DNA from: Mantis religiosa
Taxonomy: Eukaryota > Arthropoda > Insecta > Mantodea > Mantidae
Reading direction: 5' to 3'
Assembly (NCBI GenBank): GCA_030765055.1
Contig: CM060947.1
Span: 266,652,840 to 266,716,839, forward strand
Length of the DNA: 64,000 nt
Part shown: in pieces, positions 35,107 through 46,375 of the stretch
How the letters are laid out: every line of letters begins with the position of its first letter
Position numbering within the stretch: position 1 is the stretch's first letter
Translations under genes and position numbers: made by a program
Notes under the pieces: generated by a model
What the model saw: the letters and a program-made list of their open reading frames with translations, nothing else
Told to the model about the DNA's origin: nothing
Database searches by the model: none

Positions 35107-36289
35107 TGTATTGTATTTGAGGTCCTCCCAGTATTCACCAACACACCACAGAAATCTAGGAAAAGGACCAAAGTTCCCAACTTGGGCGCACTCTTCGCCT
35201 ATTAACACGTACTTAAACTGTATTACCTCATGAAGGTCATTTTGGCTTCAGGCGTATTATCTAATCGCAAAGAATGTACCTTAAGAAGACGAGATTCAAA
35301 ACTAACCCCAACCTTTTAAGTGTACTAGTGCAAGAATCCGTCTCGAGTTTTAATGTTTCGTTTTTAGCCGAGCTCCATTTACAACACTTAAGTGCTTTTC
35401 TTTGTTTCTCTTAAAGGGAACTTTGTAAACTTTGCTTATAAATAATGAATATTGTTTTAACCTCAAAGTAAAGCCACAAAAATGTCTTAAGAGCGCCTGA
35501 AACTTCGAAGTGCACTAAATTAATTCCCAGCATCTGAGATGTGTGTTTATGTAACCATTTTTTACGAAGGTAACAAGGGAGTAATATATTGTAATAAAAA
35601 ATTGCTTTACAAAGTTTTGTATGTACTTTGCTCTTAAGAGCTTCGTGTTTAGATTTACGCCATTTGCACATTTTCTTTTAACAAGCTTTCGTTTAAATCC
35701 TTTTTAAGACTTTTATGCAATAAGTATGTTTATGCATAGTTTTAATTTAATATAATGTAGCTTTTTCAAGAGTTTGTTTTGTTTACGTAAGTAGAACCTG
35801 GGAGAGTGGAAGGAAAAGACCAAAACGGCAGAAAAGGCAGTCAAATACATGTACATAATTAGAAGAAACTGAGTATAAATAATAATTAAATTATTATTTT
35901 TTTTTTGCAATTAGATTAAATGATCATTGGAGGGTACTGGAAAGTAGCAAATTGTAGGCATCTTTAAGTTTAAAAGGTCTTTAATAGGTTATAGACGTTT
36001 AAACATGGAATAAAAGAAAGAAAAGTACTTTGGCGAAAGCAATAAGAGGCTAAAAGACAAATGTAATGAATATAAGTGGCCCAAAAAGCGGGGAGATGCA
36101 CTACATTAATATATTCTGTTATAATTCACACATTTTGAAAATAGAAGAGGAATTTATATTTGAAAAATGGTAACATTACTAATAAAATTGAACCCTAGGC
36201 AGATCTTAGCTCAATAACAAATTAATATATGGAGAAATCACAACATAAGGGTGCAAGAAATCTGAATAAAATTGGAGAAAATACAGAGA
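35107..36289. other. Unassigned AT-rich sequence
   Basis: Short open frames at 35411-35671 (minus) and 35713-35910 (minus) have no recognisable domain. No repeat relation to the rest of the window was found by eye. Confidence 0.45.
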
Positions 36290-36415
36290 AAGTGATACGG
36301 GTTAATTTTCATTTACGTTTGAAAGGTTATAAATTAAAATGTTCAGGTAGGAATTTAAATTTTATTATAACAATGTTGGTAAACATGTTACAATCAAATA
36401 TAACAAATTTAGTAT

Positions 36416-36879
36416 TGTCACCCAATAAGAGGAAAGCGCAACCAACGACAGCTGAGTAAGGGGCCAGAGGCAGCCAACCCCACCCTCCCATTAGTCTCTG
36501 TCACTAACTGAGGGGGATGATTAGGGAAAAGTCACTTGTTGCTGGCCGCCCCTTTCCCCCTTCTACTGCCATCTGGAACTTTCGCGGTAATTCACTGAAA
36601 CCAGAGACTTCTAGAAGACGGTGATATTCCTATAAAAAGGGCTGCAGTGAGTGAATTGAGCCAGTCAGTCAATCAGTCAGTGCTTGACGTGCTAGCGAAC
36701 GGACGAGAAGACTGTGTACGTGCATCGGAACGGTAACGGACGAACTGGTGAATCGTAATTGTGTGCATTACGTAATTCTGTGTAATTGGCAAGTGTTCCG
36801 ACTGTAAGTCGGTGGAAATAAAGAACATTGTTGAGTTTGTGTAATTGGACTTTTCATTTCACGAACACACAAAGTCACA
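36416..36879 (+). mobile_element. Solo LTR of an LTR retrotransposon
   Basis: A 464-bp sequence begins tgtcaccc and ends aaagtcaca (TG...CA ends) and is flanked by the 4-bp duplication gtat (36412-36415 and 36880-36883). It interrupts DR2. It contains a TATA box, an initiator-like run of tcagt motifs and a polyadenylation signal in the order expected for U3-R-U5. No internal retroviral-like genes remain, so it results from LTR-LTR recombination. A 4-bp duplication would suit a Ty3/Gypsy-type element, but class cannot be proven without the interior. Confidence 0.82.
36631..36684 (+). promoter_or_regulatory. Core promoter of the solo LTR
   Basis: The TATA box tataaaaagg (36631-36640) is followed about 30 bp downstream by cagtcagtcaatcagtcagt (about 36663-36682), several overlapping matches to the insect initiator tcagt. 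Upstream, cttctagaag (about 36609-36618) fits the inverted pentamer arrangement of a heat-shock element; this last point is only suggestive. The polyadenylation signal aataaa is at 36817-36822. Confidence 0.65.
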
Positions 36880-37198
36880 GTATCAAACAATCAAAGTAAA
36901 TTCGATACATTTGCAGAGCTTTCTCGGATCTTATGTTACAATTACATGATTGTATTTATTTGACTAAGATTGAAAGAAGATAAGTATTGCTCAAGTATGG
37001 CTTAGTACATCACGAAATGTATATGAAACAAAGACATAACCATAATTAAATTCATATTCTATGTACGGCAGTAAAAGTCGATTCGAAAAAGTTACAAAAC
37101 TTTTGTTATAAGCAAGGTTGAAAAATATTGCCGTGGGAACTTGCCGTGGGAACTGCAATCGCGCTGCTTTGTTTTCTCCTCGCTGCAAACGTGTTGAA

Positions 37199-37440
37199 TT
37201 TTCCCGCCACGGTAGCCTAGCTGGTAGCATGTCTGCCGCACGTAGAAGAGATCTCGAGTTCGAATTTCGGCTAGGGTGATTTACTTGATAAGACTTTTCC
37301 GGGGTTTTCCCTTATCCTGAAAGAGGAATGTCAGGTAACTCTAATCTCCATGGACTCCGGACTCATTTTGAACATCATTTCACCCATTTCATTCATCGTC
37401 CGATATGACTTAACGTCGAGGGACTTAAATTACAACAAAT
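37199..37440 (+). mobile_element. SINE-2, tRNA-derived, single body unit
   Basis: tRNA-like head with A box around tagcctagctggtagcatg and B box gagttcgaatttcg, then a body containing one copy of the unit (cttatcctgaaagagg...gacttaacgtcgaggg). Flanked by gtgttgaa (37191-37198 and 37441-37448). The paralogous DR2 site at 24960-24972 lacks it and shows a single gtgttgaa (as complement), which confirms the insertion. Confidence 0.92.
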
Positions 37441-37719
37441 GTGTTGAAGATTAGTATTTGTGTATATTTAAGGGAAAGAAATATAAACATACAAACTTGA
37501 TAGGGGGTGACACGCTCTTTAAAGTGTATTTAATGCCTAAAAGAAGAAAATAAATCATCCATGTTTATTAAACCATAACACACGGATTTCACATCAGCGT
37601 AATCACTTAGCCAAGGCCTTACGCTCACAAAAACATAATTAATTAAATCTTGATAACTATACTGTATAAAACATTAATTCCCTATTCAGTTTCATCTTGA
37701 TATTGCAGCACATTTCCAA

Positions 37720-40030
37720 AAGTTAATCAGATGCAACATTTTTTCAGGGTCTTCTCCGGCAATAAGCCAGCCTTCGACCTCAAATGCAGTTTACCATGGA
37801 AATGGGGAAGAATGGAAATCTTTCATTCCTGGACATTCTTGTTTCAAAAAGCAGCAACAGTACACTGGGACATGCTATATACCGCAAGCCTACTCACAAA
37901 GATCTCTATCTGATCGCTTATTGTTTCATCATAAGTCTCAACGACTGGGAGTTCTCAATACACTGGCCACAGAGCTTTGTCTATCTCTGATCCCAGCCAC
38001 ATAAAACAGAAATTACAACACCTGAGACACAATTTCCGTCAAAATGACTGCTCCGAATTTGACGTTGAAGCCTCGATCACCAGAGCTAGGAAGGGGAACC
38101 CTGTAATACAGCAAGCGTCAGATAAGCCTACCCCTACAGCCTACATCCCGTTTACCGGCAATCTCTCCGGCAGAATCGGCAGCCTCGATCACCAGAGCTA
38201 GGAAAGGGAAACCTGTAATACAGCAAACGTCAGATAAGCCTACCGCTACAGCCTACATCCCGTTTACCGGCAACCTCTCCGGCAGAATCGGCAGCCTCGA
38301 TCACCAGAGCTAGGCAAGGGAAAACTGTAATACAGCAAGCGTCAGATAAGCCTACCGCTACAGCCTACATCCCGTTTACCGGCAACCTATCCGGCAGAAT
38401 CAGCAGTCTCGATCACCAGAGCTAGGAAAGCGAAACCTGTAATACAGCAAGCGTCAGATAAGTCTACCGCTACAGCCTACATCCCGTTTAACGGCAACCT
38501 ATCCGGCAGAATCAGCAGTCTCGATCACCAGAGCTAGGAAAGCGAAACCTGTAGTACAGCAAGTGTCAGATAAGTCTACCGCTACAGCCTACATCCCGTT
38601 TACCGGCAACCTCTCCGGCAGAATCGGCAGCCTCGATCACCAGAGCTAGGCAAGGGAAACCTGTAATACAGCAAGCGTCAGATAAGCCTACCGCTACAGC
38701 CTACATCCCGTTTACCGGCAACCTATCCGGCAGAATCAGCAGTCTCGATCACCAGAGCTAGGAAAGCGAAACCTGTAGTACAGCAAGTGTCAGATAAGTC
38801 TACCGCTACAGCCTACATCCCGTTTACTGACAACCTATCCGGCGTAATCAGCAGCCTCGATCACCAGAGCTCGGCAAGGGAAACCTGTAATACAAGTGTC
38901 AGATAAGCCTAACGCTACAGCCTGCATCCCGTTTACTGACAACCTATCCGGCAGAATTAGCAGCCTCGATCACCAGAGCTAGGAAAGGGAAACCACTAAT
39001 ACAACAAGCGTCAGATAAGTCTACCGCTACAGCCTACACCCCGTTTACTGACAACCTATCCGGCAGAATCAGCAGCCTCGATCATCAGAGCTAGGAAAGG
39101 GAAACCTGTAATACAACAAGCGTCAGATAAGCCTACCGCTACAGCCTACATCCCGTTTACTAACAACCCATCCGGCAGAATTAGCAGCCTCAATCACCAG
39201 AGCTAGGAAAGGGAAACCTCTAATACAACAAGCGTCAGATAAGCCTACCGCTACAACCTACATCCCGTTTACTGACAACCTATCCGGCGGAATCAGCAGC
39301 CTCGATCACCAGAGCTCGGCAAGGGAAACCTGTAATACAACAAGTGTCAAATAAGCCTACCGCTACAGCCTACATCCCGTTTACCGACAACCTATCCAGC
39401 AGAATCAGAAGCCTCGATCACCAGAGCTAGGAAATGTAAACCTGTAATACAACAAGCGTCAGATAAGCCTACCGCTACAGCCTACATCCCGTTTACCGAC
39501 AACCTATCCGACAGAATCAGCAGCCTCGATCACCAGAGCTAGGAAATGGAAACCTGTAATACAGCAAGTGTGAGATAAGTCTACCGCTACAGCCTACATC
39601 CTGTTTACTGGCAATCTATCCGGTAGAATCAGCAGAATTCTCACCAAATCCAGCATCAGGACCATCCACAAGCCACTGGCGAATATTAAACATCTGTTGA
39701 TACCAGTGAAAGTCAAACTGGACTTCCAAGTTCCGGCAGTGTTTTGCCTTCCCTGTAAATGTGGGTCACCATATATAGGACAAACCGGAAGAACCATGGC
39801 TACCAGAATACGCGAACATGAACGGAATATTCGTTTAATGTAATCTGAGAAGTCTTTACTGTCATAACTTTGTTCTCATAACGAATATAAAGCTAACTTT
39901 TGGGAGACGACCATTTTGATAAAATGCAACAGTTACTGAGAGCGGAGAGTTAAGGAGGCTTTGTCATTTCTTCCGAGAGGAGCACACTTAATCGTGATGC
40001 TGGATTTCAGTTCAGCTCCGCTTGGAAACC
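37720..40030 (+). pseudogene. Penelope-like element, RT and GIY-YIG remnants split by an array
   Basis: Left part: the reverse transcriptase end of a Penelope-like element, with FTMEMGKNGNLSFLDILVS and GHAIYRKPTHKDLYL (about 37785-37910), a hallmark block of Penelope RTs. Next comes a 112-bp array of the linker (38071-39625). Right part: the linker end RILTKSSIRTIHKPLANIKH, then the GIY-YIG endonuclease domain, with CLPCKCGSPYIGQTGRTMAT (about 39745-39805) and a conserved downstream block (ANFWETTILIKCNSY, ERRVKEAL). Penelope RT-endonuclease proteins copy RNA and nick DNA in cis; here frameshifts and stops (for example after REHERNIRLM) break it. Confidence 0.88.
38071..39625 (+). repeat. 112-bp tandem array from Penelope linker
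   Basis: About 14 units (cctcgatcaccagagctagg ... ccggcagaatcggcag). One frame reads ITRARKGNPVIQQASDKPT then AYIPFTGNLSGRI, the sequence that naturally precedes the RIL..S.I.TI block of Penelope proteins. With a 112-bp period each unit shifts the frame by one base. A few units have small deletions (for example near 38893). Confidence 0.93.
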
Positions 40031-40038
40031 GGCCTTAA

Positions 40039-41271
40039 GGGTATGTGTGGCTGAAATTTCCAAATTCTGAACTAATAATGCTAACTTTTTCAAATTTAAA
40101 CCATATTTGTAGTATATTGTAAACATGTTACAACCTAAATTTAAACCATTTTTCTCCAGCAGTTTAGAAATTATGGTAAATTTTGTATGTTCTTGTTACG
40201 TCACTAAAAAAGTCCCTTGCGACAAAATATTTTGAATTTTGTTCTAATATTTTAACCCTATGTTCATAATACACGTACTTTTTGAAATTGCTCTGGGTTT
40301 TTCTGTGTCTCCTTTAGTTTAGGTCACAAAAATTTTTTAATTTACAAATATTCTTTTTTTGTCTAAAAACTGTAAGTTTTGTGTTTGAAAATTAAAAATA
40401 TATGCTTATATACATTTCACAATAAAACCTAGGGATATTTCTATTCCTCATGATATTCTGAACCCGTGTAGGAAATTTCATGAATGTAGTTCAAAAACTG
40501 CATCGCAAGGAGCATTTTACAGGAAGAAAAATGCTGAAAATATGAAAATTGAGAAAACAACGATTAAAGATTTGATTGCATAACTGACATTAAAATCCAC
40601 CAGGCTGATAGATTGGACCCTCAGATTTCTTTTTCCTGTCCTCTGTTGCTGCTTTTTCCACCTTTTTGTTCTTTAGATGTTGCTTTTCTTCTGCACAACT
40701 TCGCTTCTTGCTTTGCAGGATACGAGTCTGATCTCGCTGCACTGAAGTTTTCCTTGCTGAGTCTACTACACTTTCACCTGTGATATTTTGCTGCAGCTCC
40801 AATGTCTTAAGACTACCCATGTTAAACTCACTGATGCTTTTAATAACAGCAAGATCCAGTTTTTGTTTTGATATGAAAACTTCCTTTGGGCACTTATTCC
40901 ATATGACATGATGCAAAGATTCATTGGCATTCTGTGTTTTTCCTGTTTTGCACCTCCTAGTAATGTTGTAGAAGCCAGCCTCTGATATATTGGCAACATT
41001 TTAGCAACTATTTTTTCTGAAAGCCTTATTTTTCTTTTCTTGAATTGAAAATTTAAGAACGGAAAACAGACAAAGAATGTGGATGTAGGCAAAAGAGGGC
41101 GTGACTCTGACAGAGTTTAAAGCCACCGACATTTAAATAAGCATTTAAAAATGGCGTTCGGAGGCAAATTATGCATTTTTCACATTCGGGAATATCTAAA
41201 TTATTTTATAGAATTAAAATAAAAAAGTCGTTATTTTCACGATTTTCATGAAATTTCAGTCATACATACCC
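40039..41271 (-). mobile_element. TTAA-flanked DNA transposon K2 (Kolobok-like?)
   Basis: Inverted termini gggtatgtgtggctgaaatt (40039) and the complement of tttcagtcatacataccc (ending 41271) with TTAA at both edges (40035-40038 and 41272-41275). 1233 bp, holding only a C-terminal transposase remnant. Same design as K1 but clearly diverged in sequence. Confidence 0.72.
40590..41060 (-). pseudogene. C-terminal remnant of K2 transposase
   Basis: The minus strand encodes LPIYQRLAS, then in a shifted frame a 108-codon open piece (40916-40590) with HHVIWNKCPKEVFISKQKLD, FNMGSLKTLELQ and a long Lys/Glu/Arg-rich tail. It aligns block by block with the K1 remnant (NES..SLIWKRCPKTSFVS, FNDGNVGRK). 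Only the last part of the protein is left. Function of the full protein as a transposase is inferred. Confidence 0.58.
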
Positions 41272-41275
41272 TTAA

Positions 41276-41730
41276 ACATGGAAATCCGTCGACTTATCTT
41301 ATTAAACTTAGACTATTGCAGCAAAATTTAAAACAAAGTGAAGAAATGATGGGTATTTTGGACAGCTTCTGATTTTATCAGGATAAGGATCCGAAAAATA
41401 CGTCTCACATTGTGTAGCTATGGTTACTTTACAACTGTCCTCTTGTACTGTATCCACCCCCCCAGTCCCCGAATCTTAATCCCATAGAAGTAGTATGGGA
41501 TAAACTAGAGAAGGCCGTGCGGAAGCCCCTATAACCTCCAGGCAGCACTTGAAAGAGAGGATGTGAGAGTAATGGAGCAAATTTCTACAGCCTACCTGGT
41601 TCACAGTATCCAAACACGAGGTTAAAAGAAGTAGTGAAAAGATAAGGGTGAGTCACAAAGCACTAAGTCATATGTTGTATCACACCCAAGTTATTATACC
41701 CGAATACTTTTGAGCGCCAAAAATGTCATA
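41276..41730 (+). pseudogene. Tc1-like transposase C-terminal fragment
   Basis: The frame FYQDKDPKNTSHIV (second catalytic Asp within the QD.DPK motif, about 41374-41415) and PPPQSPNLNPIEVVWDKLEK (catalytic Glu in NPIE, about 41453-41510) are the DD34E signature of Tc1 transposases. An in-frame TAG separates the two blocks. The sequence ends with a stretch (cccgaatacttttgagcgcc, about 41698) that resembles a Tc1 terminal repeat. N-terminus absent. Confidence 0.85.
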
Positions 41731-42301
41731 TTTCCTTTTAATTCTTAAAAAGTACGAATTATATAATTTTTATGTGAAGTAACATTTATTTTCTTGCAAG
41801 AACGAAACCTTAATGTGTAGATTACCATTAATTTCAATAAAATAGTACTTGAAAAGTTGATTTTCACCTTCAAATCCCTGTATATATATAATTAAACTAT
41901 CTAAAACATATTCTATTTGAATACAAGAGATTTAGAAAACTTGACTGCAGCTGTTGCACCACGTACGAATAGCAGAAACAAAACACGGGGCTGAATTTCT
42001 AAACGCACAGCAACAAGAATTGATGTGGTTTGTCAACATATTTATTTGGCGTGGGACTGGATATTCCAAAGGGAGAACATCAATGAATGAACATGATACA
42101 TGGTCTTCCCGGTAATTAACCTCGATGACGTGTGTGTGCTCTGGAAATCCAATTCCAACACGTGACTCCCTCACTGTGACTCGGCACATAAAAAAAGTTT
42201 TTAATGATTCTCCTTCGAAATGAATCATAGCTCAGTAAAACATTCCAAAGTAGTAACTAAACTCAATTATAATTCTGTGTAATATATCTAACATTATACT
42301 G
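41731..42301. other. Unassigned sequence
   Basis: A 98-codon minus-strand open frame (42228-41932) has no recognised domain; probably chance. Nothing else seen. Confidence 0.45.
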
Positions 42302-43577
42302 AATGAATGTCTGGTAACTCTAAGCTCTATGTACACTGTACTCATTTGAACATCATTTCATTCATCGTCCCATATGACTTAACGGTGGAGGTTTTCTCTT
42401 ATCCTGAAAGATGAGTATCTGGTAACTCTAAGCTCTATGTACCCTGTACTTATTTGAACACCATTTCATTCATCGTCCGATATGACTTAACGGTGGAGGT
42501 TTTCTCTTATCCTGAAAGATGAATGTCTGGTAACTCTAAGCTCTATGTACCCTGTACTTATTTGAACATCATTTCATTCATCGTCCGATATGACTTAACG
42601 GTGGAGGTTTTCTCTTATCCTGAAAGATGAGTATCTGGTAACTCTAAGCTCTATGTACCCTGTACTCATTTGAACATCATTTCATTTATTGTCCGATATG
42701 ACTTAACGGTGGAGGTTTTCTCTTATCCTGAAAATGAATGTCTGGTAACTCTAAGCTCTATGTACCCTGTACTTATCTGAACATCATTTCATTCCTCATC
42801 CGATATGACCTAACGTTGGAGGTTTTCTCTTATCCTGAAAGGTGAATGTCTGGTAACTTTAAGCTCCATGTACCCTGTACTTATTTGAACATCATTTCAT
42901 TCATCGTCCGATATGACTTAACGTTGGAGGTTTTCTCTTATCCTGAAAGATGAATGTCTGGTAACTCTAAGCTCTATGTACCCTGTACTTATTTGAACAT
43001 CATTTCATTGATCGCCCGATACGACTTAACGTTGGAGGTTTTCTCTTATCCTGAAAGATGAATGTCTGGTAACTCTAAGCTCTGTGTACCCTGTACTTAT
43101 TTGTACATCATTTCATTCATCGTCCGATATGACTTAACGTTGGAGGTTTTCTATTATCCTGAAAGATGAATGTCTGGTAACTCTAAGCTCTATGTACCCT
43201 GTACTTATTTGTACATCATTTCATTCATCGTCCGATATGACTTAACGTTGGAGGTTTTCTCTTATCCTGAAAGATCAATGTCTGGTAACTCTAAGCTCTG
43301 TGTACCCTGTACTTATTTGTACATCATTTCATTCATCGTCCGATATGGCTTAACGTTGGAAGTTTTCTCTTATCCTGAAAGATGAACGTCTGATAACTCT
43401 AAGCTCTATGCACCCTGTACTCATTTGAACATCATTTCATTCATCGTCCGATATGACTTAATGTTGGAGGTTTTCTCTTATCCTGAAAGATGAATGTCTG
43501 GCAACTCTATGCTCTATGTACCCTGTACTCATTTGAATATAATTTCATTCATCGTCTGATATGACAGTGTTGGAGGG
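42302..43577 (+). repeat. 108-bp tandem array from SINE-2 body (array 2)
   Basis: About 12 units of the same 108-bp repeat as at 15095-18215. Some units share variants absent there (ttaacggtgg near 42383, 42490, 42600). No SINE head is recognisable at its left edge. Confidence 0.93.
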
Positions 43578-44457
43578 GTAGATTAGAAAGAAAATCTGGA
43601 TTATGGTTATAATTAACTCCTCTCATTCTATGTAAAATAAGTTAATTGGTCAGGTAGTAACACTTGCAGTATTCGTATCTCACACCAGATTTTCTTTTAA
43701 ACATTTTTGCAGCTTGATGCACAATATAAGACGAGCTCATTGCGTTAATATTTTAATAAACTCGGAAGAAAGTTCTCACAGCAGAGAAAATATGAAGACC
43801 CATAATCTTGTTCGTTAGCGCGCAGAGCTTATCGTAACCTTTCTTCTGTTTTTTATCAAGACTTTAATAACAGATGGCGTACGAACCCTGTACACCTCTT
43901 GACACTTGTTTACGAGGCAAAAATAACCTCTCACTAAGACAGGAGGTCATGTTTTAGCGCTCTCGTGAATTATTTTTGACTTTATTATGCATTCGTGAAG
44001 TGGGGAGAAACTTTCTACAACTTTCTCTCAAAGTAAAAGTAGGTTACAATCTTTCTTTTTGGTTACCGCTGCTACCTTTTGGGATAATTTTACTTTAATG
44101 TCTGTCGGCTAGGAAGCGCTCTTTATTCTGAAATGTCTCTCAGAGAAACCAGACCAAAGTTAAGTGTACCTTTTTGTTAAGACACTGCTGGAAGCTAGAA
44201 AGAAGAGTAACAAATACTTAAATCTATTTTATATATTATAGGCACACTATATGCTTTAACACTTATACGTCAGCAACTCCAAAACTTGAAAATAGTTTAG
44301 TGTTGTTTAGATATTGTGAAAACAAATTACCAAACAATTTAGATGGATAAAAAAGGATACATAAACATAAAAGTGCCTTCTCTCTTAAAAGGTGTATCTT
44401 TAGGACATTTATTTGGAAAAACTTTGAAACATGTTATTAAAATAATCCATTTATTTA
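43578..44457. other. Unassigned sequence
   Basis: No supported gene or repeat. Confidence 0.5.
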
Positions 44458-44750
44458 CGAGAGTGGTCTGTAAGGTTTCCGACCTCAACATGAAGATGGC
44501 TCTGGTAAATAAAAGCTAGTGAATCTCGTTCTTCATCTCTTGACAGTTGCTCACCAAAGCTTCAGACATTTTAGACGCTCAGTTGTTATCTAACAGTCGG
44601 TTAAGTCAGTTGATGTGAGTGTTATTATGAAAATGGACAAAATCGAGTATCGAGCTGTCATTACATATTTGTTTTTGAAAGGCAATACGCCTACGCAAAT
44701 CAAAGATGAGTTGTACTCTGTGTATAGGGACTCTGCACCATCATTTACCA

Positions 44751-45540
44751 AATATAAACTCGAGGGTATTTACCAGGGAAATCCACCAAAAGTGTAGACT
44801 GACCCCCCCCCCCTGAAGACCAGGGAGTTAACGAGTTGTTCCGAAAGGGCGTCCGGCGCCTCCGTGGTGCTTTCCATAGGGCAAGACCAAGAGACAAACA
44901 AGGCCCCCCCCCCCAGCTGGAAATGAAATGTATAGTGTTTAATGCCCGCTTTTACTACATGCGGCACTGATGATACATGAGATGAAGATTCAGCACCGGT
45001 GGAATGAGATGGCGAGGGAAACAGGAGGTCCCGGAGAAAACCCGCCCCAGCGCCGTGTTGTCCACCACAAATCTCACTTTGCGGTCGCCTGGGATCGACC
45101 CCGGGCCGCCTTGGTGAGAGCCAGGTGGTCTAACCACTGAGCCACGGAGCGGCCTCCTTCCCCCAGCTGATCCGGAGTCTCAAGACTAGATGGAAGTGGA
45201 TACGCCGCTTACGCGCGCCAACCTCAAAGTAGAGGGCTACCGATATGACCCCGGTAGGGCCGCCTGGTGATCTAACACACCTTCTGTTAGCTATGCTGGC
45301 TAGTACGCAGGAATATATGGCTTCCATCAACCCCATCCGGAGACGTATCCGATCTCCCAAGGGTAAAGAGAACACACTGCCCCTTTGAGTCCAACCACAT
45401 CCGAACAACTCCCATTCGAGGAGGGGCTTGAATTTTCGACCCCAGGTTCCTCTAGTAACGTCAGAGGTACCACGAGGGCCATGGGTCCGCAGCGCCCGCA
45501 CCACGGCAGCTGAAGGGGTAGGATACCCTCACCTACCAGG
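44751..45540 (-). mobile_element. Unclassified GC-rich insertion carrying SINE-1
   Basis: A 790-bp insertion in M1 copy C with perfect 11-bp duplications atcatttacca (44740-44750 and 45541-45551). It is much richer in G+C than its surroundings and includes long C runs (44801 and 44905). A SINE-1 later inserted into it. The remaining roughly 540 bp match nothing else here; on the minus strand it starts cctggtaggtgagggtatcc. A retroposed RNA or a LINE 5' region is possible. Confidence 0.7.
44920..45159 (-). mobile_element. SINE-1, reverse copy
   Basis: Duplications cccccagctg at 44910-44919 and 45160-45169. The head at the right end has a B box (complement gatcgacccc) and an A box (ctcagtggttaga as complement). 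Same body as the 8079-8328 copy. Confidence 0.92.
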
Positions 45541-46375
45541 ATCATTTACCACATTGAATTTTGAGCAGATGAATTTAAACATGGCCGTAAGAGCTTGGGA
45601 GATGATGAACGGTTTGAACGTCCAAGCACTGCAACTACGGACGTCACTAAAGTTCACCAAATGGTGGTACACCACCGCCGAATTAAAGTGAGAGAGATAT
45701 CAGAGTCTATGACCATGTCAAAAGAACGTGTTTGTCACATATTAAATCAATATTTAGACATGAGAAAGCTGTTTGCGCGTTGTGTACCGCGTTTGCTCAC
45801 GTTAGACCAAAAACCTGTTCCAATGAACACTTTGAAACGCACTGTTCACGCAGTTTAAGGGCAATAAATCCGAGTTTTGGCGAAAATTTATTTCTGTAGG
45901 TGAAACTTTGACACACCATTGTACGCCCGAAACAAAAATACAGTCCAAACACTCGACTGCGAAGCGGGAAACTGGCTCCAGAAAGAGCAAAAACTGGTTT
46001 CTTCCCCTGGGAGAGTGATGGCGACTGTTATTTTCGGATAGTTAAGGAGTTATTTTAATCGATTACTTTCAAAAAGGAAAAACCATTACAGGAGCACACT
46101 ACGCATCATTACTTCACAAGCTGAAGGCCGAACTTGCGGATAAATGACCACATTTGGAGAAAAAGAAAAAAAAAGCTGTTTCACCAAGACAACGTACCGT
46201 CTCACATCTCAGGGGTTGCATGGCAAAAATCCACGAATTGAGGTTTGATGTGCTTGACCCACCTGATCTCGTCCAAAGCGATTTCTTTTTGTTCCCTCAT
46301 CTGAAAATTGCGCACGGAGGACAGAGATTTTCGTCAAATAAACAGGCACTCACCTTCGTGAACAATTATTTTGTA

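Larger units (their letters stand above)
36290..37530 (-). repeat. Dispersed repeat DR2, reverse copy, interrupted twice
   Basis: Three blocks (36290-36411, 36884-37198, 37449-37530) are together collinear with the reverse complement of 24895-25227 plus 27963-28153. The gaps are a solo LTR and a SINE-2. Because each paralogue lacks the other's insertions, they serve as unoccupied-site controls for one another. Confidence 0.8.
44633..46375 (+). pseudogene. Mariner M1 transposase, copy C
   Basis: ATG at 44633 opens MDKIEYRAVITYLFLKGNTP and the start of the DNA-binding region, until the insertion after SAPSFT. Beyond it (45552) come DEFKHGRKSLGDDERFERPS-like sequence, FVHILNQYLDMRKL in shifted frames, a first catalytic site with Asp changed to Gly (SVGETLTHHCTPETK), a disrupted second site (FHQDNVPSHISG), and the third site intact (LVQSDFFLFPHLK, about 46275). 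The second and third sites are again separated by the shortened, HPPY-less linker. It runs into the C-terminal array at 46376. Confidence 0.88.

Noticed and set aside
41932..42228. 98-codon minus-strand frame with several cysteines
   Set aside because: No domain, no homologous copy in the window, and a length not surprising by chance.
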